In this document: positions 1 to 5,236 of the stretch, one piece after another
Layout: every line of letters begins with the position of its first letter
Numbering within the stretch: position 1 is the first letter of the stretch
DNA from: Nitrosomonadaceae bacterium
GTDB taxonomy: Bacteria > Pseudomonadota > Gammaproteobacteria > Burkholderiales > Usitatibacteraceae
Assembly (NCBI GenBank): GCA_021300055.1
Contig: JAJTHU010000152.1
Location: 1 to 5,906 of the forward strand
DNA length: 5,906 nucleotides
Reading direction: 5' to 3'
Made by a program: the position numbers and the translations under genes
The notes under the pieces: generated by a model
Databases searched by the model: none
What the model was told of the DNA's origin: nothing
What the model saw: the letters and a program-made list of their open reading frames with translations, nothing else

Positions 1-60
1 CTCAGCCAGCTTTCTTTTCGTGCGCTTTCATGGCAAAAATCGCTTAAGGTAGTGCCATGA
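1..60. other. Left edge, no supported gene
   Basis: One plus-strand frame is open from the window edge to a TGA at 58-60, giving 19 residues, and the repeat copy at 61 begins directly after it. This could be the tail of a gene lying to the left, but 19 residues carry no recognisable motif. A short minus-strand ATG frame inside the same stretch is also uninformative. I see nothing else here. Confidence 0.2.
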
Positions 61-169
61 TGGTCTGTCCCCGATTAGTTTGTTGACCACGATTATTTTC
101 TGCTATCCTGTCGTTTCAAACACCTTTGGAACGTCCCAGAATAATCGTGGTCTGTCCCCGGTTAGTTTG
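61..169. repeat. Two direct repeat copies with a nested hairpin
   Basis: Bases 61-82 and 148-169 are the same 22-bp sequence (TGGTCTGTCCCCG followed by A/G and TTAGTTTG, the register shifting by one base) with a single mismatch. Between them, 85-97 and 140-152 form a perfect 13-bp inverted repeat (GACCACGATTATT and its complement), overlapping the start of the second copy. The stem continues as CTG/CAG at 100-102/137-139. Inside it 112-120 pairs with 125-133, with one G-T pair, around a CACC loop. The result is a long compound hairpin of about 68 bases. Similar TGGTCTGTCCCCG motifs recur between genes in several gamma- and betaproteobacterial genomes, from memory. I infer a REP-like or miniature mobile repeat. 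No transposase gene is visible here. Confidence 0.7.
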
Positions 170-395
170 CTAATCGTTTCCAACCAAGCGGGCCCCTTGA
201 GCCACACCCCCGTCAGAAGCTATCCTACGCCAATTCGCCGAACTCTTCATCTCGCAAATTCGGAGAGTAGAGCCCCTTTATTCTCCTTTAACTACTCGGT
301 TTTGCACTTTGTTTGGGCAGATGCGCATTGCGTCCCGCAACCCGTGCTGACAGAATGTCGGCTAGGCACTTCCAGCCAAGAATTCGTCTTCACAT
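170..395. other. Gene-free stretch upstream of the tRNA
   Basis: No open frame here has coding character. Two adjacent short hairpins lie at 328-340 (TTGCG, loop TCC, CGCAA) and 346-362 (seven base pairs including one G-T, loop GAA). A promoter for the tRNA is expected. TTGCGT at 328-333 with CAGAAT at 351-356 has the right 17-bp spacing but matches the consensus poorly, so I do not call it. Confidence 0.4.
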
Positions 396-467
396 TCCGG
401 GGTAGTTCAGCGGGAGAACACTCGGCTCGTTACCGAGTGGGCGCTGGTTCGAATCCAGCCCCCGGAT
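396..467 (+). tRNA. tRNA-Thr (anticodon CGU), atypical Asn-like body
   Basis: All four arms can be folded by eye. The acceptor stem 396-402/460-466 is a perfect seven pairs (TCCGGGG/CCCCGGA). The D stem is GTTC/GAAC at 405-408/416-419 with a short 7-nt loop. The anticodon stem is CTCGG/CCGAG at 421-425/433-437 with loop CTCGTTA, which puts T at position 33 and the anticodon CGT at 428-430. The variable loop is five bases. The T stem is GCTGG/CCAGC at 443-447/455-459 around TTCGAAT. The base after the acceptor stem is T467, followed by CCC, so CCA is not encoded and must be added after transcription. The CGU anticodon predicts Thr (codon ACG). However, the U1-A72 pair and the acceptor and T-arm sequence are those I associate with tRNA-Asn, whereas typical bacterial tRNA-Thr starts with G1-C72. 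What amino acid it carries is therefore open. It ends 18 bases before the next gene. Confidence 0.88.
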
Positions 468-485
468 CCCAGAATTGACCATGAC

Positions 486-2810
486 ATGATAGGTCGCGAG
501 AGCGGTAGTGGTGAGAGCGTCGGCGGAGTAAATCCCCTGTACGCAGACCATCAACTCGCCAAGGCGCAAACTGCCAGCGAAGGTCACGCGGACGAGGCTA
601 CTCGCGAGCGCGCAAAAGTGCGAGTAGCGCAGTGGCAAGCGGTTCTCGAGAACATCCGTAGTGGGTTGGTCGGCTACGGTTCAAGAACCCCGCTTCAAGA
701 TGTGCCCGCGTGGGTCACGCTTGAGGTCGTTACGGGGGGATTCGCCACAGGACAATACGTGGCAAGCGGGCCTCTTAGGCCGCATGAAGAAGCGCTCGTT
801 CTCAAGTTGCCACAAGTTGAAAGCGGTTGCGAACGTGCGGCTTTGAATAGACATTTCCTTTATGGACAAGGGCTGCTCAGTCTCGGCGAACGTTTGCGGC
901 ATGGGCACTACGACATCGAGGTTCCCGAGGAGGGGGCATTGCTCGTTGTCGCTTGGCTTGTGGAGCATGGCTTCGATGAGGCGGCGTATAAGCTAGAGAA
1001 AGAACTACAGCCCTTTCTCGCCACGTTGCGTTTTTATCCGATTCCACTTGCTCAGCCGCGTACGCTCGGCTCGCGGGTGCACTTACAAGATGTCGAGAGC
1101 ACGATCAAGGATCTGAGGAAGATCAAGCCCAACCAGCGTCTCCTAGCTCAGAGGGAAGCGGTTGACGTCTGGGCGCCTTACTATGATCGAGTCATCACTC
1201 TGTTCTTGGAAACCCTTGAGCCGGGAAAATCCAGTTCGCGTTTCTCGCCCGGCTGGGCCGATCGCGCGACAGAGCTGGTCAAGGAGTTCGACACACTCAG
1301 AAAGCGACACTGCCTCTGCTCCAAGCCCGAGCGCACCAAGGGCCACTTTGCCCAGCTTCGCATGTTGCTCGAGAAAGCCGCAAAGGCACAGGAGTCTTTC
1401 GCCGACAAAGATTGGAAACGCTTGCAGAACATCATCGACAAGTACGTACAAAAGCGTGGGCGGCCTAGTTCCGAAAAGCACCTTCAAGCGCGCAGTCGGC
1501 AAAGGAGCGATGTCCGGGGGCCCACTTTTTGCGATGTCGCCCAAGTTGTCATCACTCGCCTTGAGTCCTACGAACAGCGGGAGGGGATCGATGAGGCTTC
1601 CTCATTAGGTCAGGTCGTCACCGATCAGGAAGCCGCAGGCAACGAGCAACTGCGGGGCGCACATATACCTGACACAGTACAACGGAAGGTCGAGAGATGC
1701 TTCAATGAGACGGTTGCAGTTCTAATCGAGCGAGATCTCATCACATCCGGCGAAACGCTTGCGCGGGTGCTGCCGCAGATAACTGCCGGGATTCGCTCCG
1801 CCGGCATTGCTGATCCCGCGCTCCGCCAGTTGTATGCAGCAATCTACCGCGCGTTCCGTCGCCGGCGCTCGCTGCTGCTGCTAAACCTTGAAACGCAGGT
1901 TCAGATCGAAGAGCTACCGTGGGTCGCAGCGATCGACCGCTTCCGCAGCGAATCACTTACGGAGCACGAGTCAGCGAGGCAGACTCTTGAGGAAGTTGCG
2001 CTGCTCACGATAACCTCATTCCCGCACGCCATCGTTCCCAACAAGCTATTGCAAGAACTACGTGCATTGATTAAGACCGCGAAGCTGGACCTGCCACTCG
2101 TAGATGAAGTCGCAGCCGATATCTTCATGGGCACGTTCTCCGACAAGTTTCTGCATGCCGCCAAGATCGCGGCGGAAATCATGCAGGGAACGCTCTACGC
2201 ACGGTACTTCGGAATTGACTACGACGAGATCACCCGGATGCCAGATATTCAGGCGGCGCGTAAGTCGAAATCGTTTTGGCACCGCGCCCGCGAGCAGCCT
2301 GATCACTTTGTGCAACTCTGCGCCAGCCGTGCTGGTGTACCGCTCGGCACGTGGAGTCCTGCAACGAACGGCATGATCATCGAGCAACAGCAGATATTGA
2401 CGACTCAGAACCTTGCGGGGCTGTTTGCACGACTGGATCTGACGCGCAGCGTGGGCAGTCAACTGGGCGATATGGCCAAGCAGTGTTTCATTTGGATCTG
2501 CAAACGCCAGCAGATGAGAACAGACAATTGGCACGGGCGTCTCATCATGGTGAAGAACACCGCATATGCCTGGCGGCAAATGGTTTTCTTTCTAGCGTTG
2601 CTTCCCGCCGAACGAATAACGGAGTTTCTGTCATGGGCGGAAGATCATCTCGATGCGCAGTCGGCTTCGTTTAAGCAGCGCTTTGCGCCAGCCCTGAAGG
2701 GCCTGCAAATTGCGGCGGAGGGTAATTCGACCGACAAGGACTCCTTAACGGCTGCGGGAGCCCGGCAATTTCTCGGCTGGTCAAACTCGACGCACTGGTT
2801 GCTGGGATGA
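486..2810 (+). CDS. Uncharacterised 774-residue helical protein next to the tRNA
   Basis: I do not recognise a named family. The frame is long, uninterrupted and clearly coding. The protein has no signal peptide or membrane segment, so it is probably cytoplasmic. Most of it looks alpha-helical and rich in charged residues and leucine. Visible landmarks are a compact N-terminal part with LPQ- and GGFATG-type segments (residues 66-110), a helical middle with a basic stretch KRGRPSSEK (323-331), an Arg-rich FRRRRSLLLLNLE segment (457-469), DIFMGTFSDKF (545-555), YARYFGIDYDEI (571-582) and a C-terminal block with EQQQILTTQNLA (633-644) and KNTAYAWRQM (690-699). I see no P-loop, HD, HEPN, PD-(D/E)XK or reverse transcriptase motif. 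ATG486 is the first in-frame start; ATG481 hits a stop at once. No clear Shine-Dalgarno precedes it, and the frame stays open back to 366 through the tRNA without another ATG, GTG or TTG. An unusual start such as CTG537 after GGCGGAG is possible. It is probably co-transcribed with the tRNA. Confidence 0.85.
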   Translation: MIGRESGSGESVGGVNPLYADHQLAKAQTASEGHADEATRERAKVRVAQWQAVLENIRSGLVGYGSRTPLQDVPAWVTLEVVTGGFATGQYVASGPLRPHEEALVLKLPQVESGCERAALNRHFLYGQGLLSLGERLRHGHYDIEVPEEGALLVVAWLVEHGFDEAAYKLEKELQPFLATLRFYPIPLAQPRTLGSRVHLQDVESTIKDLRKIKPNQRLLAQREAVDVWAPYYDRVITLFLETLEPGKSSSRFSPGWADRATELVKEFDTLRKRHCLCSKPERTKGHFAQLRMLLEKAAKAQESFADKDWKRLQNIIDKYVQKRGRPSSEKHLQARSRQRSDVRGPTFCDVAQVVITRLESYEQREGIDEASSLGQVVTDQEAAGNEQLRGAHIPDTVQRKVERCFNETVAVLIERDLITSGETLARVLPQITAGIRSAGIADPALRQLYAAIYRAFRRRRSLLLLNLETQVQIEELPWVAAIDRFRSESLTEHESARQTLEEVALLTITSFPHAIVPNKLLQELRALIKTAKLDLPLVDEVAADIFMGTFSDKFLHAAKIAAEIMQGTLYARYFGIDYDEITRMPDIQAARKSKSFWHRAREQPDHFVQLCASRAGVPLGTWSPATNGMIIEQQQILTTQNLAGLFARLDLTRSVGSQLGDMAKQCFIWICKRQQMRTDNWHGRLIMVKNTAYAWRQMVFFLALLPAERITEFLSWAEDHLDAQSASFKQRFAPALKGLQIAAEGNSTDKDSLTAAGARQFLGWSNSTHWLLG

Positions 2811-2903
2811 CGAACGAAAGGGATTAGCGACATCCTTCTCGGCAATCGCAGAATTATCGTCGTTGACCTCTTAAATCTACATGCCAGTGATACCGCGCTG
2901 CCC

Positions 2904-2922
2904 TCCCGGATGAGCATCGCGA
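2904..2922. repeat. Partial copy of the intergenic palindrome
   Basis: These 19 bases match 4506-4524 with one mismatch (T for A at 2917). The right arm of the palindrome (TCCGGGAC), present at 4528-4535, is missing here. I read it as a decayed half-copy of the same repeat, lying between two convergent genes. With 19 bases a chance match is not fully excluded. Confidence 0.4.
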
Positions 2923-2944
2923 AAGCACGAGGCGCCTTTGCTTT
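2922..2944. terminator. Possible bidirectional terminator hairpin
   Basis: AAAGCA at 2922-2927 pairs with TGCTTT at 2939-2944, with the self-complementary AGGCGCCT inside. It sits between two convergent genes, where a shared terminator would be expected, and the plus-strand arm ends in TTT. The stem is short and there is no long T run, so this is weak. Confidence 0.2.
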
Positions 2945-2979
2945 ACCCACCGAGCCGAGGCTGATCGTAAACCAGCCGC

Positions 2980-3513
2980 TCAGGGTTTGGCACCACCCCG
3001 AGCGTGGAACACAAGATCCCCAGCATCAAAGCTATACAGCACGGGCTCGCCAGAGTGGACCTGTTGGTAGCCACTTCGCGTTAGCAGAGCCTGACATCGA
3101 GTGTTTTCGGGCACAGTCGTCGCCCAAAAACTCGTCACGCCGGAAGTGTGCTCGATTTCTTCGTGGAGCCATGCGAGCGCTTCGCGTGCGAAGCCTTTGC
3201 CCCACTGATCAGGATCAAACAGAAAGGCGACCTCGGCAATGGAGTCATGCACCGTCGCTTCTAGACGGCCAAGCATGTTATTGCTTGATCGCTCTCTCAC
3301 GAGAAAGTTAAGCCAGCGCTCGTCAGGCGCTGCTGGACCTGGACCACGCAATGCAATTTCCCGGTCAAGAATGAAGTCCTCGCGGGAGGGTAATCCACCG
3401 ATGTGCTCGTAGACCTCATTGCGGTGCAGGCACTTGGCAAGCTCAGCCAAGTGCTCAACCCGCAGTTCCTCAATGACAAGACGAGAGACCAAGATTGTTC
3501 GGATGGGAATCAA
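2980..3513 (-). CDS. GNAT-family N-acetyltransferase (RimJ/RimL-like)
   Basis: This 177-residue protein would transfer an acetyl group from acetyl-CoA to an amine; the substrate cannot be read from the sequence. The GNAT fold is seen in order: an N-terminal strand and helix (LVSRLVIEELRVEHLAEL, residues 8-25), a central strand ending AEVAFLFDP (93-101), the acetyl-CoA pyrophosphate-binding motif A QWGKGFAREA (103-112, of the Q/R-x-x-G-x-G/A type), and the later motif B region VPENTRCQALLTRSGYQQV (134-152), with the usual Asn and the SGY turn. Length fits the RimJ/RimL-like branch. There is no in-frame ATG near the start. TTG at 3513-3511 is chosen because it overlaps the TGA of the upstream gene as TTGA, a typical coupling arrangement, and leaves a full-length fold. 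No Shine-Dalgarno is seen (the upstream strand is pyrimidine-rich), so translation probably depends on re-initiation after the upstream gene. It converges on the 774-residue gene. Protein-N-terminus, metabolite or antibiotic acetylation are all possible. Confidence 0.88.
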   Translation of the reverse strand: MIPIRTILVSRLVIEELRVEHLAELAKCLHRNEVYEHIGGLPSREDFILDREIALRGPGPAAPDERWLNFLVRERSSNNMLGRLEATVHDSIAEVAFLFDPDQWGKGFAREALAWLHEEIEHTSGVTSFWATTVPENTRCQALLTRSGYQQVHSGEPVLYSFDAGDLVFHARGGAKP

Positions 3514-4340
3514 AGGGGGCGGGGTGGATATTCTTTAGCTTGGGGAAGATTCGAGCCTGACCCATTTGACTTTGCAGGGGGTGACGGGGTTACCGTCGGC
3601 AAACAAAACTCCGCGTCCACGCCAGCCACACGTCGGTCTTGGTAGATGATGCGCTCTGTCTTGCACGCGCCATCCCGAGGCGGATTTGCGATCGGCGTTG
3701 CGCCGCATCTTCCGCTTATGCAGACCCAAGCCGCGCCGCCGTCGTGAACGAAGTTCACCACATAAGTTTGGTTTCCAAGCTTCTCCAACTTTGAAGGGAT
3801 GCTGCTTGACCCATTGAGGCTTGAATGTGCGTTTCCAACGAGCACAACCGTCCTACATTTTTTGTCTCCCGGGCGGCATAGGTCTGCGATTCGTCGCGCT
3901 GCGAGTTCATCGAACAAGTGGATTTGGTCGACGCTCTGCACAACATCTGCAAAGCCAATCACGTTTGCCACGCGTGAGTCAGGTGTGCCGATTGAGCGAA
4001 TGAGCTGCAGCATCGAAGTGCTTGAACGCCCGTCTTTGCCGTGCGTCCAGAACTTAGACGTTGGCTCGCGCAATGGGTAACTGACTGCACTAGCGACACC
4101 CTGATTTGGAACTTCAATCGCAAGGTTCACTTTGTAGCCCAATTGGACGTATGACCGTACGACGAGCTGCAAAGTATTCGGCGCCTCCTGCGTGCCATGC
4201 ACCTCACCAAAGACGACCACCTGCGCTTTGGTAGCGATCTCCTCGACGAGCGCCTTCGCGGTGCTCGCTTGCGCAAGGGAAGCCATCGTCTGGCCCGCAA
4301 CCAGCAGCACACAGAGAATCGCGTGGATCGTTTTGTTCAT
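3510..4340 (-). CDS. Secreted ChaN/erythromycin-esterase/TIKI-like protein
   Basis: I start this 276-residue protein at ATG4340 rather than at the upstream ATG4400. The shorter form begins with a textbook Sec signal peptide: MNK, a hydrophobic core, then SLAQA with likely cleavage after residue 25. The 20 extra residues of the longer form would bury that signal. The mature part has VVVFGEVHG (41-49), LAIEVP (73-78) and VVLVGNAHSS (165-174). Paired GExHG and G-N-x-H motifs with an intervening Glu mark the clan that holds ChaN (haem-binding, DUF399), erythromycin esterases and TIKI/TraB proteins. Glu46, His48, Glu76 and His172 are the likely metal, haem or catalytic residues. The mature chain holds six cysteines (155, 162, 207, 212, 226, 246), an even number that suggests disulphides in the periplasm. 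The last 80 residues lie outside the recognisable core and end in a Pro/Ser-rich tail. Whether it binds haem or hydrolyses something cannot be told. Its stop overlaps the TTG start of the acetyltransferase gene. Confidence 0.75.
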   Translation of the reverse strand: MNKTIHAILCVLLVAGQTMASLAQASTAKALVEEIATKAQVVVFGEVHGTQEAPNTLQLVVRSYVQLGYKVNLAIEVPNQGVASAVSYPLREPTSKFWTHGKDGRSSTSMLQLIRSIGTPDSRVANVIGFADVVQSVDQIHLFDELAARRIADLCRPGDKKCRTVVLVGNAHSSLNGSSSIPSKLEKLGNQTYVVNFVHDGGAAWVCISGRCGATPIANPPRDGACKTERIIYQDRRVAGVDAEFCLPTVTPSPPAKSNGSGSNLPQAKEYPPRPL

Positions 4341-4498
4341 AAGCCCATTGTCCAGCAAAAGACGATTGAACGGCGACGACGTGCTCTTTCCAGCGTGCAC
4401 AGACTAAAACGTCGCTCATCCTTTCGCTGAAGCATCACCACATTTCGAGACCCAAGTTGCGTGCGCAGCGACGCACTGCCCTGTGAGGCAACCCCAAA

Positions 4499-4535
4499 AC
4501 TGTCGTCCCGGATGAGCAACGCGACAGTCCGGGAC
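4499..4535. repeat. Interleaved palindromic repeat (REP-like)
   Basis: Two perfect inverted repeats are interlocked. ACTGTCG at 4499-4505 pairs with CGACAGT at 4522-4528 (7 bp), and GTCCCGGA at 4505-4512 pairs with TCCGGGAC at 4528-4535 (8 bp). Their order is A-B-A'-B', so a single strand can form either hairpin, or both as a pseudoknot. It lies between genes and has a partial relative at 2904-2922. I infer a REP-type repeat; its origin and function are not shown by the sequence. Confidence 0.6.
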
Positions 4536-4636
4536 CCAAGTTCCATTCCCACCGTCACCAACGCAAAGTACGAAGTTAGAAGGTGACCGAAGGACGGGCG
4601 TTTTCAGGCAAAAGTGCTTGAAAGTGCACGTGGATA

Positions 4637-4670
4637 CTGGGGTCGAACAAACTGAAAGAATCGACCCTGG
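4637..4670. repeat. Inverted repeat upstream of the BlaI promoter
   Basis: GGGTCGA at 4640-4646 and TCGACCC at 4661-4667 are a perfect 7-bp inverted repeat with a 14-base spacer. With one C-G and two G-T pairs the stem extends to 4637/4670. There is no T run, so it is not a standard terminator. It could be a regulator site or a chance hairpin. Confidence 0.35.
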
Positions 4671-4697
4671 CATCGATAAGTCCCGGCGATAACTTGC

Positions 4698-4725
4698 TTG
4701 ACAACGTCGTTTACATGTGTAGACT
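4698..4725 (+). promoter_or_regulatory. Probable sigma70 promoter of the repressor-protease operon
   Basis: An exact TTGACA -35 box lies at 4698-4703. After a 16-bp spacer, TAGACT at 4720-4725 matches four of six -10 positions. The first operator overlaps the spacer and the -10, and the second lies just after the expected transcription start, as expected for repression by blocking RNA polymerase. Confidence 0.6.
4712..4721. promoter_or_regulatory. BlaI/CopY-type operator 1
   Basis: TACATGTGTA fits the TACA-N2-TGTA palindrome recognised by BlaI/MecI/CopY repressors. It sits within a 15-base block (4710-4724) that is repeated at 4735-4749 with two differences, both in the centre. Confidence 0.75.
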
Positions 4726-4736
4726 TCGCAACAGTT

Positions 4737-4746
4737 TACAGATGTA
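4737..4746. promoter_or_regulatory. BlaI/CopY-type operator 2
   Basis: TACAGATGTA is a second exact TACA-N2-TGTA site, 25 bp from the first by start position, between the promoter and the repressor gene. Two sites allow two repressor dimers to bind and predict autorepression of the downstream operon. Confidence 0.75.
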
Positions 4747-4789
4747 GACGTACGTGCAAGTTGCCGTTACTTCACAACGGAAGCCGCCG

Positions 4790-5236
4790 ATGACCACCTC
4801 AAACCCACGCAAGCGCAGCACGTCTGCAAGCCCTTCTCCGAGCCCGCCAAAGCTGACAGCCGCGGATTTGCCGCCGATCTCTGAGTCCGAAGCCAAAGTG
4901 ATGGATGTGTTGTGGCAGACGCAGCCCGCGACGGCTGAGCAAATTTTTGCGCAATTGCAATCCAGCAAAGGCTGGCATGTGAGTACGGTCAAAACGCTGC
5001 TGGGTCGATTGGTGAAGAAAAATGCCATTGCCACAGAGACCGACGGTCGACGTTTCCTGTATCGATCCCTACTCTCCCGCGATGTATATGTGTCGTTAGA
5101 AAGCCGCTCGCTGCTCGACCGTCTCTTCGGCGGGAAGGTCGCGCCGCTGGTCAGTCATTTTGCCGAGCAACGCAAGCTCAGCAAACGCGATATCGCCGAA
5201 CTGCGTCGCCTGCTAGACGAGCTCGATCATGATTAA
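4790..5236 (+). CDS. BlaI/MecI/CopY-family transcriptional repressor
   Basis: This 148-residue winged-helix repressor would bind the two TACA-N2-TGTA operators upstream as a dimer and shut off its own operon. After a Ser/Pro-rich, probably disordered N-terminus (residues 1-28) comes the family's DNA-binding domain: ISESEAKVMDVLW (30-42), ATAEQIFAQL (48-57), recognition helix WHVSTVKTLLGRLVKK (62-77) and wing GRRFLYRSL (87-95). The C-terminal dimerisation helices include LFGGKVAPLVSHF (112-124) and AELRRLLDEL (137-146). I choose ATG4790 because GGAAG at 4779-4783 lies six bases upstream. An in-frame GTG at 4754 would add 12 residues but lies very close to operator 2 and has no good ribosome site. 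In this family repression is lifted when the partner M56 protease is activated and the repressor is cleaved. The partner gene overlaps this one by eight bases. The long N-terminal tail is unusual against the roughly 120-130 residues typical of the family. Confidence 0.93.
   Translation: MTTSNPRKRSTSASPSPSPPKLTAADLPPISESEAKVMDVLWQTQPATAEQIFAQLQSSKGWHVSTVKTLLGRLVKKNAIATETDGRRFLYRSLLSRDVYVSLESRSLLDRLFGGKVAPLVSHFAEQRKLSKRDIAELRRLLDELDHD

Larger units (their letters stand above)
4341..4697. other. Divergent intergenic region without genes
   Basis: This stretch separates the minus-strand secreted-protein gene from the BlaI-type gene. It holds two partly similar repeat segments: GACCCAAGTT occurs at 4449-4458 and again at 4533-4542, the second beside the interleaved palindrome. 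It also holds an inverted repeat at 4637-4670 and the short duplication AAAGTGC at 4611-4617 and 4621-4627. A promoter for the minus-strand pair should lie near 4360-4440, but I cannot pick a convincing one. The small frames here are not coding. Confidence 0.5.

Noticed and set aside
396..467. Reading the tRNA as tRNA-Asn with anticodon GTT
   Set aside because: The anticodon stem CTCGG/CCGAG fixes the loop as CTCGTTA with T at position 33. The GTT register would break the stem and put C at position 33.
80..478. 132-residue plus-strand frame running across the repeat and the tRNA
   Set aside because: It contains the tRNA and the hairpin element, has no protein motif and no ribosome site. It is open by chance.
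2058..2579. 173-residue minus-strand frame inside the large gene
   Set aside because: It lies antisense to a well-formed coding region, shows no recognisable domain and has no context. It is a shadow frame.
396..2810. tRNA as the attachment site of an integrative element
   Set aside because: I see no integrase gene and no second copy of the tRNA 3' end in the window. An att copy outside the window cannot be excluded.
4341..4400. Longer form of the secreted protein starting at 4400
   Set aside because: Its 20 extra residues precede a clear Sec signal peptide that starts at Met 4340, so the shorter start is more credible.
4754..4789. GTG4754 as start of the repressor gene
   Set aside because: It lies eight bases after operator 2 and lacks a ribosome site, whereas ATG4790 has GGAAG at good spacing.
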